64,000 nucleotides of DNA, from contig NZ_CP089980.1 of the NCBI RefSeq assembly GCF_021389955.1, positions 1,673,501 to 1,737,500 of the forward strand, written 5' to 3'. The DNA is from Fulvivirga maritima. GTDB taxonomy: Bacteria; Bacteroidota; Bacteroidia; Cytophagales; Cyclobacteriaceae. The notes under the pieces were generated by a model. It saw only the letters and a program-made list of their open reading frames with translations, made no database searches and was not told the origin of the DNA. The position numbers were made by a program, and so were the translations under genes. Below, piece by piece: positions 8,089 through 16,347 of the stretch. How positions within the stretch are numbered: the stretch's first letter is position 1; each line of letters opens with the position of its first letter.

Positions 8089-8475
8089 TTAGTTTTGCTG
8101 ACTCAATTTAGCCTCAATAGACTGTGTAGTATGAGGCACAGCTTTTAACCTTTCTTTAGAAATAAGCTTTCCTGTAACCGAGCAAACACCATATGTACCA
8201 TTTTTAATTCTTACCAAGGCGTTTTCAAGGTTATTGATGAATTTTTGTTGCCTGGCGGCCAGTTGGCTTAAATTTTCTTTTTCAGCAGTATCTGCTCCAT
8301 CTTCTAATACTTTAGTATTACCAGAAGTGGTATCAGTACCTTCATCATTACTTTTATTTAATGTGCCTTTAAGAATTTTAAGCTCTCCTTTTGCCTTCTC
8401 AAGCTTTTCGTTTATTAACGTTTCAAACTCCGCTAGTTCAGCATCAGAGTATCTGGTCTTTTCTTCATTACCCAT
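8089..8475 (-). CDS. TraR/DksA-family protein lacking the zinc-finger cysteines
   Basis: The 128-residue protein has an N-terminal coiled coil (residues about 10-45), an acidic Ser/Thr-rich spacer, a second helix and a C-terminal segment YGVCSVTGKLISKERLKAVP, which aligns with the DksA/TraR C4 zinc-finger region. Only one of the usual four cysteines remains; loss of the others is common in Bacteroidota members, so I do not read it as decay. DksA-family proteins bind the RNA polymerase secondary channel and modulate promoters with ppGpp; whether this paralogue does so is unproven. It is the first gene of the scpB/rluB operon. Confidence 0.82.
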   Translation of the reverse strand: MGNEEKTRYSDAELAEFETLINEKLEKAKGELKILKGTLNKSNDEGTDTTSGNTKVLEDGADTAEKENLSQLAARQQKFINNLENALVRIKNGTYGVCSVTGKLISKERLKAVPHTTQSIEAKLSQQN

Positions 8476-8633
8476 GGTTATATGTTTAAAATGAAACTTT
8501 CATTACAATAAATCACCCAAAATATAATATGAAAACCAACAACACAAAATTCACCTGAAATAATTCTCATTTACAAAAAGTGAAAAAAGATTATATTCAT
8601 GGTCAATTTAAGCTGCAAATTAAACCCTTAATT

Positions 8634-9704
8634 ATGAATTTAAGACATCTGATCTTCATTAATTATTTATTAATTTTTCTATTCTGCCTGAATTCATGCG
8701 CTAATCAAGAGCAAAAAAATGATTATTCAGCAGATAACACTAAAAGTCCTGAAGTGGTTCATGACTCTATTCCCATCACATTAGTAATACATGGCGGAGC
8801 CGGAAATATCATAAAAGAAAACATGACTCCCGAACGGGAAGAGGCCTATAAAGCTAAACTAGAGGAAGCCTTGATGACGGGCTATGCTGCACTTAAAGAA
8901 GGAAAGACAGCTATGGATGCAGTAACAGCCACCATACAAGTAATGGAAAGTTCACCCCTTTTTAATGCAGGTATAGGTGCCGTGTTTACCAACCAAGGTA
9001 AAAATGAACTAGATGCCTCGGTTATGGATGGCAGTACAGGTATGGCAGGCGCAGTAGCCGGAGTTAGCACCATAAAAAGCCCAATATTAGCTGCCAGAGC
9101 AGTAATGGAGCAATCGCCTCATGTAATGATGTCAGGGCAAGGTGCCGAACTTTTTGCTAAAGAAGCAGGACTGGAAATAGTAGACCCGTCCTACTTTTTT
9201 GATCAGAGACGATTTGATCAATTTGAAAAAATAAAAGAGCAGCAGGAGAAAAAGGAAACTGCTTATATGCAAACCTACCCAGACTATAAGTTTGGCACTG
9301 TTGGCTGTGTAGCTCTAGATGCTAATGGCAATATTGCGGCCGGCACCTCAACCGGTGGCATGACTAATAAAAAATATGGCAGAATTGGTGATTCACCCAT
9401 CATAGGGGCAGGCACCTATGCTGACAATGCTACTTGTGGAGTATCTAGCACCGGACATGGAGAATTTTTCATAAGAAATGTAATTGCCTATGATATCGCC
9501 GCCAATATGAAATACAAAAATATTTCTTTAGAAGAGGCCACTACGGAAGTGATAACCCGCAAATTAACCGAAACGGGAGGAACTGGTGGAGTTATAGCGC
9601 TTGACAAAAAAGGCAATATTTCCATGACCTTCAATACAGCCGGAATGTTTCGCGGCTATATTAAGGATGGAAGCAAGCCTAAAATATTTATGTATGGAAA
9701 TTAG
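8634..9704 (+). CDS. Isoaspartyl peptidase/L-asparaginase (Ntn hydrolase), lipoprotein
   Basis: I choose the ATG at 8634 over the in-frame GTG at 8580, because it places a lipoprotein signal (FLFCLNSC, lipidated Cys22) at the N-terminus. The 356-residue precursor matches the plant-type asparaginase/glycosylasparaginase family: VIHGGAGNI near the start, GAVFTNQGKNELDASVMDG, and the autoprocessing site FGTVGCVALD, where cleavage before Thr222 would free the nucleophile. The downstream GTSTGGMTNKKYGRIGDSP and GHGEFFIRN line the active site. The enzyme removes isoaspartyl dipeptides or deamidates asparagine. The lipid anchor implies periplasmic or outer-membrane peptide scavenging. Confidence 0.92.
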   Translation: MNLRHLIFINYLLIFLFCLNSCANQEQKNDYSADNTKSPEVVHDSIPITLVIHGGAGNIIKENMTPEREEAYKAKLEEALMTGYAALKEGKTAMDAVTATIQVMESSPLFNAGIGAVFTNQGKNELDASVMDGSTGMAGAVAGVSTIKSPILAARAVMEQSPHVMMSGQGAELFAKEAGLEIVDPSYFFDQRRFDQFEKIKEQQEKKETAYMQTYPDYKFGTVGCVALDANGNIAAGTSTGGMTNKKYGRIGDSPIIGAGTYADNATCGVSSTGHGEFFIRNVIAYDIAANMKYKNISLEEATTEVITRKLTETGGTGGVIALDKKGNISMTFNTAGMFRGYIKDGSKPKIFMYGN

Positions 9705-9707
9705 AAG

Positions 9708-9893
9708 TTAATTTCCTACTAATGCATGACTGGTTAATTCCAGCTGTGTGGCATTGATATGTTTGACTCTTTTTTTAAGAGTCGCCATATCCATGTTAAT
9801 GCGATACTTCATTTTGATGTATCTTCTAATTACTTCCATTTTACGACCTTGTCGTAAATGAAAAAGGATAGAGTTGTCGATTACACAATTCAT
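9708..9893 (-). CDS. Small protein, weak resemblance to ribosomal bL12 C-terminal domain
   Basis: The ATG at 9893 gives 61 residues (a GTG nine bases upstream is possible). The segment LFHLRQGRKMEVIRRYIK followed by LKKRVKHI has the spacing of small bL12-CTD-like proteins (LLxxGxKIxAIKxYRxxTGxxLxxAKxxV), but the glycines and the TG turn are lost, so this is only a faint match. It lies three bases from the convergent asparaginase stop. A hairpin with 8-bp arms (TTTACGAC-CTT-GTCGTAAA, 9840-9858) falls inside the reading frame. It could be a degenerate or non-coding remnant. Confidence 0.45.
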   Translation of the reverse strand: MNCVIDNSILFHLRQGRKMEVIRRYIKMKYRINMDMATLKKRVKHINATQLELTSHALVGN

Positions 9894-10005
9894 AACTAGC
9901 ACGGTTTAATGTAGTAAGATAACTAAAAAAACTTAATTATAGTTTTGATTGCAATCGTTTTCTGTAAAATTTTTAACCCTTTTTTTTATTCCAAGCAGAT
10001 AAAAT

Positions 10006-12603
10006 CTAAAATTTAGTACCCACAACCACCTTATTTTTATAAACTTGTGTTTCCCCGCTACTGCTAAACACCTGAAAATAAACAACATAATAACCCATTC
10101 TGGCTTTAGTACCTTCAGTGGTAGTGCCATCCCAAGTATAGAAACCTTGATCAGACAAATAATCATTCTCAGCTAAAGTTCTTATAGGTTGGCCATTAAC
10201 ATCAAACACCTCCACATTGGCGATAAACCCTGGCTGCTCGAAGTGATAACTAATAGTAGCAAAATCCGCCTGACCATTGCCATCAGGAATTATAATCATG
10301 GGATCAATAACAATTTCTCCTACCACACCGGAGCCTGAACGGATAAACTGAGAATTGATATAACCCGGGGTAGCATAACCAACAGCAGATGCCGCTGATT
10401 TCCAATTATCATTATCACTCGCTTGAGCTGAAAAAGAAATTCGCTCTAACGATACGCCATCTACATTATTGATCAATTCGAAATGCTGATCTTCAGAATA
10501 GGTTATAGAATCTTGCCGAATGCCTTGTGCAGAAACAACTTGTACGGTTCCCTCATCATTAGGGTAGGAAGGAAGAGATGGCATTTCAAAAAATGAAGTT
10601 TCAACGCCTAAAGGATATTGCTCTTTTAATACCACCACATCTTCAGTAAAAGCAAGATATTCTTCCGGTGCTAATACCCAATGGTCTTCTGAAATCAGTT
10701 GAGAGTCCTGATCATTCCACAGAAACCAATCCTTCAGGTTGATATACTTTGATGAATTATTATATATCTCAATAAAATCACCCCCGCCCGTACGAGGATT
10801 AAATAGCACTTCATTAATTATAACATCTCCTGGTTCTGCATTTTCTATCAATGAAAAGCTAAAAGGATCATTTTCAGTTATCCTGTTGCCACTACAGTCA
10901 GTAATTCCAGATACCTGCATATTATAACTAATACCACTATTTAACCTGGAAGAAAGCACTATCCATATAGATTGCAAATCAGAATTCACCAACACGGTGT
11001 CTATTTCTACAGCAGGATTTAAAGTAAAATCAGTGTACTGGACAGACTCTTTATTTAGCGTTTCATTAAACTGCACCAATATGCTATCTTCTGCCACAGC
11101 AAATACCTTATGAATTTCAGGCCCCAGGTTATCAGGTAATTCACTCAATACCGAATTAGCCCCACCAGGCGTACCTCCCATATCATCTATTGAGGCAGTC
11201 CAGTTTCCTTCTCCTCCACAAGTATTATCAGGATCAATTAATTCTAATGACCAACCACCTGATGACTTTGAAGAGCTATTATACCAGGCATCATCATAGT
11301 TAACTGAATCGATAGGGAAAGAGCCATCCGTAATAAGTAGCTGATCGCCCCCATTATTCAAACTTGGCCAGGGATCTACCACCGCTACTCTACCATAAGG
11401 CTGGAACAGTTCTCGATTTTCAGCAGCTGTCAGTATCAGATAATCTCCCTGAATAAGGTATACTGCCTCTATAGCCCCAGAGGTGGTGGCATCATGCAAG
11501 ATCCAACTATCGAGGTAAAGGGTTTTATCACTTCTATTAAAAACCTCCACAAATTCAGCTTCAGGCAAACCATTAGATGGAGCAAAATCAGCCATAACTT
11601 CATTAATCAGTACATCTTTAAAATTGGCCTCTTCTGTCAAATAAAAAGTGAAAACAGAATGATAACCCGTCATAACATTGCCCGCTAAATCCTCAATTTG
11701 GTTAATAGATAACTCATAGCTTTCCGCTGTTTGAAAAGCCTCTGAAAAAGTAATTATCACAGACAAATTATTTTCCGCCAGCTCTGCGGTCTGAGGATTA
11801 AGCGAATTATTTATGATATAGTTACTGGTTTCTTCGGCAGCTTCTCTATTTACCTCCTCAGAAAACCGAACCTGCCACTGCGTATTTGAAAGAAAATCAA
11901 TACCTGTCACTTCTGGTGGTCGGATATCTACACCTATCGGCCTAACGCTAAAATCATCGAAATAATGATTTCTTCTAGGACTCATGGCTGCCGATTGCTT
12001 AATAAATACTCCAAAATGAGAGGATGAAAGTACGTCATCATCCAGAATAGATCCTATTTCTATATAATTGCCTGTTACGCCTTCATCTGCCAGTAAAGTC
12101 CACAAGCCAGTTTCGCCTCTTGACATTCTAATTCCAAATGAATTATCAGATGAACTCCCTACAAGACTATTTTCACTACTAAAAAGTAAGGATTCATTAC
12201 CAGCCAACACCTTATAAAATGCAATATGATCCTCAGTATCTCCCAACCGGATAAAATAGCCATTTTGTACAGATGTAATATCTTCCTGATCTGCTAGTAA
12301 GTAAATATCTGCATAGTTAGATCCAGAAGTAGCAAAATTGAGATTAACATAAAATTCAAAAACCACATTGGCCGAAAGGGTATTAGGTGTGCTCAAATAG
12401 TATTCTGCCGCGCCATCGCTATTAGATTGGAGGGTGTCACCGGAAATTACCCAAAGCGCATCAGTTCCACTCCAGGTGGGATCATTAGTGAAATTTCCAT
12501 CTTCAAAACCATCAAAAAACTGGGCAAAAATGGGTGTGCTACTGAGTATAAAGGCCAGTATAATATTAGTCTTGAAAATTATTTGCCAAACAAACCCATT
12601 CAT
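10006..12603 (-). CDS. Large secreted lamin-tail/Ig-like surface protein with FlgD-like C-terminus
   Basis: The 865-residue protein begins with a signal peptide (IILAFILSSTPIFAQ). An N-terminal LamG-like jelly-roll region (residues about 30-210) is followed by Ig-like SbsA-type domains (VTGIDFLSNTQWQVRFSEEV) and two lamin-tail domains, near 330-465 (INEVMADFAPSNG...EFVEVFNRSDKTLYL) and 590-715 (INEVLFNPRTGGGDFIEIYNNSS). The end (VEVFDVNGQPIRTL, then YTWDGTTTEGTKARMGYYVVY) is a FlgD-like Ig fold, as in gliding-motility-associated or type IX secretion cargo C-termini. It is probably exported to the cell surface; its ligand is unknown. It is divergent from asd. Confidence 0.85.
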   Translation of the reverse strand: MNGFVWQIIFKTNIILAFILSSTPIFAQFFDGFEDGNFTNDPTWSGTDALWVISGDTLQSNSDGAAEYYLSTPNTLSANVVFEFYVNLNFATSGSNYADIYLLADQEDITSVQNGYFIRLGDTEDHIAFYKVLAGNESLLFSSENSLVGSSSDNSFGIRMSRGETGLWTLLADEGVTGNYIEIGSILDDDVLSSSHFGVFIKQSAAMSPRRNHYFDDFSVRPIGVDIRPPEVTGIDFLSNTQWQVRFSEEVNREAAEETSNYIINNSLNPQTAELAENNLSVIITFSEAFQTAESYELSINQIEDLAGNVMTGYHSVFTFYLTEEANFKDVLINEVMADFAPSNGLPEAEFVEVFNRSDKTLYLDSWILHDATTSGAIEAVYLIQGDYLILTAAENRELFQPYGRVAVVDPWPSLNNGGDQLLITDGSFPIDSVNYDDAWYNSSSKSSGGWSLELIDPDNTCGGEGNWTASIDDMGGTPGGANSVLSELPDNLGPEIHKVFAVAEDSILVQFNETLNKESVQYTDFTLNPAVEIDTVLVNSDLQSIWIVLSSRLNSGISYNMQVSGITDCSGNRITENDPFSFSLIENAEPGDVIINEVLFNPRTGGGDFIEIYNNSSKYINLKDWFLWNDQDSQLISEDHWVLAPEEYLAFTEDVVVLKEQYPLGVETSFFEMPSLPSYPNDEGTVQVVSAQGIRQDSITYSEDQHFELINNVDGVSLERISFSAQASDNDNWKSAASAVGYATPGYINSQFIRSGSGVVGEIVIDPMIIIPDGNGQADFATISYHFEQPGFIANVEVFDVNGQPIRTLAENDYLSDQGFYTWDGTTTEGTKARMGYYVVYFQVFSSSGETQVYKNKVVVGTKF

Positions 12604-12639
12604 TTATAATAATATACCGCATAAAATATATAAAAACAT

Positions 12640-12647
12640 TATTTTTG
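12640..12647 (+). promoter_or_regulatory. Candidate -7 box of asd
   Basis: TATTTTTG matches the Bacteroidota -7 consensus TAnnTTTG and lies 27 bases upstream of the asd ATG. No matching -33 TTTG is seen at the right spacing, so only the -7 element is supported. Confidence 0.5.
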
Positions 12648-12674
12648 CCTCCAATTTTATAAAAACCAATACAT

Positions 12675-13667
12675 ATGAAATTAGCAGTAGTAGGTGCCAC
12701 TGGCTTAGTAGGCCAAGAGGTACTAAAAGTCATCGAAGAAAGAAACTTAGAGTTTGACCAATTATTTCTAGTAGCCTCACCAAAGTCTGTTGGTAAGGAA
12801 TACGAGTTTAAGGGTAAGACCTATAAGGTAATCGGAATGGAAGACGCTATTGCTAATAAACCTGAAGTAGCTATTTTCTCTGCAGGAGGAGGCACTTCCT
12901 TAGAATGGGCTCCTAAGTTTGCAGAAGCAGGATGTATAGTGGTAGATAACTCTTCTGCCTGGAGAATGAGCCCTGACCATAAACTTGTAGTACCTGAAAT
13001 TAATGCAGAGGCTTTAAGAATAGATGATAGAATCATCGCCAACCCTAACTGCTCTACCATTCAGATGGTATTAGCATTAGCTCCTTTGCACAAGAAATAT
13101 AAAATAAAAAGGGTAGTAGTTTCTACTTACCAATCTGTAACCGGTACCGGAAAAGCAGCTGTAGATCAGCTAATGAGCGAGAGAGCGGGCAAAGATGCAG
13201 AAAAAGTATATCCTCATAAAATTGATATGAATGTACTTCCTCATATTGATGTGTTCCAGGAAAACGGATACACCAAAGAGGAAATGAAAATGGTAAATGA
13301 AACTAAGAAAATCCTTGACGATCAATCAATAGCAGTAACGGCTACCGCTGTGAGACTACCAGTAATGGGTGGCCACTCAGAAGCTGTTAACGTAGAGTTT
13401 CATAAAGACTTTGATTTGAAAGAGGTTTACGAATTGTTAAGCAAAACACCGGGAATCACTATAGAAGACGATGTAGCTAACAATGTATACCCTATGCCTT
13501 TAAACGCACATGGAAAAGATGATGTGTTTGTAGGTAGGTTAAGAAGAGATGAGTCTCAGCCCAACACTTTAAACATGTGGGTGGTAGCAGATAACTTAAG
13601 AAAAGGAGCAGCCACTAATGCAGTACAAATTGCAGAATATTTGGCAGCTAATAATTTAGTATACTAA
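12675..13667 (+). CDS. asd: Aspartate-semialdehyde dehydrogenase
   Basis: The 330-residue enzyme shows the N-terminal NADP-binding motif VVGATGLVGQEVL, the catalytic NPNCSTIQM with nucleophile Cys126, SVTGTGKAAVDQL, and a C-terminal RLPVMGGHSEAVNVE containing the His that acts as base. It reduces aspartyl phosphate to aspartate semialdehyde, the branch point to lysine/diaminopimelate, threonine and methionine. Length and motifs are normal for the family. The methyltransferase-like gene follows after 16 bases and may be cotranscribed. Confidence 0.96.
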   Translation: MKLAVVGATGLVGQEVLKVIEERNLEFDQLFLVASPKSVGKEYEFKGKTYKVIGMEDAIANKPEVAIFSAGGGTSLEWAPKFAEAGCIVVDNSSAWRMSPDHKLVVPEINAEALRIDDRIIANPNCSTIQMVLALAPLHKKYKIKRVVVSTYQSVTGTGKAAVDQLMSERAGKDAEKVYPHKIDMNVLPHIDVFQENGYTKEEMKMVNETKKILDDQSIAVTATAVRLPVMGGHSEAVNVEFHKDFDLKEVYELLSKTPGITIEDDVANNVYPMPLNAHGKDDVFVGRLRRDESQPNTLNMWVVADNLRKGAATNAVQIAEYLAANNLVY

Positions 13668-13683
13668 AAATCTACACCTCTTA

Positions 13684-14862
13684 ATGATAGAATTACTTCT
13701 ACAGCCAGAGGTACAACAGTTTATAAAGGATCATGAAAACCATGATCCTTTTTCTCTTTCCTTAAAGCACAAAGAAATAGGTGGGATTCCTATAAAGTGG
13801 GTGGCAGAGCAAATTGCCTCCCGTAAACGTGCTAAGAACAAGTTGCCCGAGTGGTATAACACAAAAGACCTCATATTCCCTCCACAAATATCTATGGAGC
13901 AGTGCTCTTCTGAAGCCACTGCAAAATATAAGGCCAACCTGGTAAAAGGCAGTATTATGTATGACTTCACCGGAGGGTATGGTATTGATTGCTATTACCT
14001 AAGTAAGCATTTTAAGCGATCTGCTTACCTGGAACAACAAGCCCATTTATGCGAACTCGCCACCCATAACTTCAAGGCCTTAGCTGCCAATATTGAGGTG
14101 ATCAATGCTGAATCAACCTCCTATGTTTCTGAAATAGAAACCGCTGATCTTATTTATATTGATCCTGCCCGGAGAGATAATAACAGCCAAAAAGTCGTTC
14201 TTCTTCAAGACTGTGAGCCAGATGTCACTACGTTACTTACACAACTCAAAGGGAAGTCAAAAGAGGTGTTAATAAAAACATCTCCTATGTTAGACATTCA
14301 GCTGGCATTACAAAGCCTGAATCATGTAAAAGCGGTGCATGTGGTGTCTGTAAATAATGAATGCAAAGAAGTGCTTTATCATATTGATTTCACTGCAGAC
14401 CATAAAACGGAGATAGTTACAGTTAATCTTCAGAAAAAAGATGATCAGACATTCTCCTTTTTCCCCAATGAGGAGGTAGAAGCTCAGGCGCCACTCAGTG
14501 ATACCAAGCAATTTTTATATGAGCCTAATAGCAGTGTACTTAAAGCGGGCGCTTTTAATACCGTGGCGACACACTATGGCGCCTACAAACTTCACCCCAA
14601 CACGCACTTATATACCAGCGAAGAGTTGATTGAAAACTTCCCTGGCCGGAAGTTTAGAGTTGAACATCTTGTTCCTTACAACAAAAAGAAAATACTATCA
14701 GCTCTGGAAGGCAAGAAGGCCAATATCACCACGCGGAATTTCCCTGAAGAAGTGAAAAATATTAGAAAAAAGACAGGCATAACCGATGGGGGAGATCAAT
14801 ACATTTTTGCCTTCACCGATAAGAATAATCAAAAAATGGCCGCAATTACACGTAAGGCTTAA
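13684..14862 (+). CDS. Class I SAM-dependent methyltransferase with THUMP-like C-terminal domain
   Basis: The 392-residue protein has an N-terminal helical region and a Rossmann methyltransferase core: the SAM-binding motif DFTGGYGIDCYYL starts at Asp94, and the motif IV-like YIDPARRD has Asp160. The C-terminal RKFRVEHLVPYNKKK region and its basic tail match the THUMP-like domain of a Bacteroidota family annotated as RNA or class I methyltransferase. The substrate is unknown; the DPARR motif and the basic C-terminus favour RNA over a small molecule (inference). Its stop overlaps the convergent small membrane gene through TTAA at 14859-14862. Confidence 0.8.
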   Translation: MIELLLQPEVQQFIKDHENHDPFSLSLKHKEIGGIPIKWVAEQIASRKRAKNKLPEWYNTKDLIFPPQISMEQCSSEATAKYKANLVKGSIMYDFTGGYGIDCYYLSKHFKRSAYLEQQAHLCELATHNFKALAANIEVINAESTSYVSEIETADLIYIDPARRDNNSQKVVLLQDCEPDVTTLLTQLKGKSKEVLIKTSPMLDIQLALQSLNHVKAVHVVSVNNECKEVLYHIDFTADHKTEIVTVNLQKKDDQTFSFFPNEEVEAQAPLSDTKQFLYEPNSSVLKAGAFNTVATHYGAYKLHPNTHLYTSEELIENFPGRKFRVEHLVPYNKKKILSALEGKKANITTRNFPEEVKNIRKKTGITDGGDQYIFAFTDKNNQKMAAITRKA

Positions 14863-15053
14863 ATCACCAAAAACTTAAGTAATAGATATATTATTAATAG
14901 CACCAAAGCGCTCCCTCCATATATTTTTAAAACCTTTAGTCTATTTTGCCTCTCCATCCACCAAAGAGGAATTACTGGACGGTAAAGGCCAATAAAAACA
15001 CTAAAAATAGCCCACACCAAGAGCCATCCTATTAAAGTAGTTAACGCTGTCAT
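14859..15053 (-). CDS. Small two-TM membrane protein
   Basis: The ATG at 15053 gives 64 residues (an upstream in-frame start at 15122 would run into the divergent regulator gene). Two hydrophobic helices are visible: TLIGWLLVWAIFSVFIGL and ALVLLIIYLLLKFLV, separated by a basic loop (ERQNRLKVLKIYG). No family is recognised. It is divergent from the Crp/Fnr regulator with 29 bases between the starts, so the two probably share a control region. Confidence 0.6.
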   Translation of the reverse strand: MTALTTLIGWLLVWAIFSVFIGLYRPVIPLWWMERQNRLKVLKIYGGSALVLLIIYLLLKFLVI

Positions 15054-15073
15054 AAAATAGATTTCACTATTTT
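15054..15073. promoter_or_regulatory. Inverted repeat between divergent small membrane gene and Crp/Fnr gene
   Basis: AAAATAG at 15054-15060 and CTATTTT at 15067-15073 are exact reverse complements separated by six bases. They sit in the 29-base divergent gap. This is a candidate autoregulatory site, but A+T-rich symmetry can also arise from overlapping promoters. Confidence 0.35.
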
Positions 15074-15082
15074 TATAGATAT

Positions 15083-15679
15083 ATGGAGCACAAAGATAAT
15101 CATAGTTCTGCCCTTGCTGCATTAAAAGCCAATGTATTAAAGCTTACCGAGATGCAAGAAGCAGAATGGGAAGATTTTAGCAGTCATTGGCATTATTATA
15201 GTTTAGATAAAGGGGAATATCTGATTCGTGAAGGCGAGACTGAAAGATATTTTTATTACGTAATAAGTGGGGTCCTAAGAGGTTATTTTCTGATAGACGG
15301 AGAAGAAATATGTGTAGGCTTTACTTATGACGATGACTACTCAGGTTCTTATGATTCATTTTTAAGCCAACGCCCTTCTGAATGGTATTTACAGGCCATT
15401 ACAGACACCCGACTTTTACGCATCTCACATAGCGACCTTATGGATATGTTTGATCAATACAAAAGTGTAGAACGCTGGGGCAGGATGTTTAATGCCAAAA
15501 TCTTGATTGGGATGTCTCGCCGGCAACTGGAAGTAAGATCATACACAGCAGAAGAAAAATTCGAGCGCTTAATGTCGCAAAGCCCACATATATTCCAGCT
15601 GGTACCTCAAAAATATCTTGCTTCTTATCTGGGAATGACTCCTGAAACCTTAAGTCGATTAAGAAAAAAACGTAAATAG
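15083..15679 (+). CDS. Crp/Fnr-family transcriptional regulator
   Basis: The 198-residue protein has an N-terminal cyclic-nucleotide-binding-type beta barrel (YSLDKGEYLIREGETERYFYYV), a central dimerisation helix, and a short C-terminal HTH (YLASYLGMTPETLSRLRKKRK). The recognition helix carries the E-x-x-S-R pattern (ETLSR) that in E. coli FNR contacts TTGAT half-sites. It has a single Cys, so it cannot bind an FNR-type 4Fe-4S cluster; the effector is unknown. The barrel lacks the full cAMP phosphate-binding cassette. A perfect TTGAT-N4-ATCAA palindrome follows its stop. Bacteroidota encode many such regulators, often controlling a neighbouring gene. Confidence 0.88.
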   Translation: MEHKDNHSSALAALKANVLKLTEMQEAEWEDFSSHWHYYSLDKGEYLIREGETERYFYYVISGVLRGYFLIDGEEICVGFTYDDDYSGSYDSFLSQRPSEWYLQAITDTRLLRISHSDLMDMFDQYKSVERWGRMFNAKILIGMSRRQLEVRSYTAEEKFERLMSQSPHIFQLVPQKYLASYLGMTPETLSRLRKKRK

Positions 15680-15681
15680 CG

Positions 15682-15701
15682 AACTTGATCTATATCAAGT
15701 T
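15682..15701. promoter_or_regulatory. Perfect FNR-type palindrome (TTGAT-N4-ATCAA)
   Basis: AACTTGATCTATATCAAGTT is a 20-bp sequence with exact 8-bp arms. Its core TTGATCTATATCAA (15685-15698) equals the FNR/Anr consensus TTGATnnnnATCAA. It begins three bases after the Crp/Fnr gene and ends 51 bases before the DinB-like start at 15752. The gene next to it encodes a matching ETLSR recognition helix, so it is probably that regulator's operator for the downstream gene. Confidence 0.72.
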
Positions 15702-15751
15702 GAATGAGTAGTACAGTGATTAATTTTATTCTTTATTCAAAACTAAGCAGC

Positions 15752-16291
15752 ATGAATCAGAAAGAATTAATCCATAAATTAAAACAGGACAATACTACCT
15801 TAGTAGAATTCGCTCAAAATCTTAAGACTTTAAAAATCGAAGATATTCAAGCTAAGGAAAATGAAGAGTGGAGTATTATAGATTGTATTGAGCATATGAA
15901 TATTTCTATGGAAGTATACCTCAATCAAATAATGCCCAGATTAGCTACTGATTTAAAGCCAAAAAATGGCCAATATAAACCAGGTTGGCTCGCCGCTTAC
16001 TTTGCCAAAGGAATGGAACCTACTGCCGAAGGCAAGATCAGGAACAAAATGAAAACCTTTAAAAAGCTTGACCCTAAACAGGTGAGTAGAAATGTAAATG
16101 AGCTGGAAAGATTTATTCAAAACATTGAGACCACAATTGAAATTACAGAAAAGATTAAGGACAAAAATTTAAAATCTTTCAAAGTAAAAACGGCTTTGGG
16201 CTCATGGCTAAAGTTCTACCTGGGTGATGCCCTCTGGTTTTATACCGCACATAACCTTAGACACATGCTACAAATTCAAAATATGTTCTAA
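15752..16291 (+). CDS. DinB-like (DfsB) four-helix protein
   Basis: I start at the ATG at 15752 (MNQKELIHKLKQDN); an in-frame ATG at 15704 would begin right beside the palindrome and adds a poor N-terminus. The 179-residue protein shows the DinB/DUF1569 pattern: NEEWSIIDCIEHMNISMEVYL with a metal-ligand His in the second helix, and a C-terminal HNLRHMLQIQ providing the other His pair. DinB-superfamily proteins are metal-dependent and in several cases act as thiol transferases; here the activity is unknown. It follows the Crp/Fnr gene and its palindrome. Confidence 0.78.
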   Translation: MNQKELIHKLKQDNTTLVEFAQNLKTLKIEDIQAKENEEWSIIDCIEHMNISMEVYLNQIMPRLATDLKPKNGQYKPGWLAAYFAKGMEPTAEGKIRNKMKTFKKLDPKQVSRNVNELERFIQNIETTIEITEKIKDKNLKSFKVKTALGSWLKFYLGDALWFYTAHNLRHMLQIQNMF

Positions 16292-16324
16292 AAAAATAGG
16301 GTGGAAGACAAAAGCCCTCCACCC
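16291..16324 (-). terminator. Terminator of the protease-susC-susD operon
   Basis: Read on the minus strand, GGGTGGA (complement of 16318-16324) pairs with TCCACCC (complement of 16299-16305) and is followed by TATTTTTT. The hairpin lies between the convergent stops of susD and the DinB-like gene. Confidence 0.75.
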
Positions 16325-16347
16325 CAACTAATTATGAGATTTTTAAA

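Noticed and set aside
8089-8475. DksA-like gene as a pseudogene because of missing cysteines
   Set aside because: The frame is intact, codon use is normal, and loss of these cysteines is usual in Bacteroidota members.
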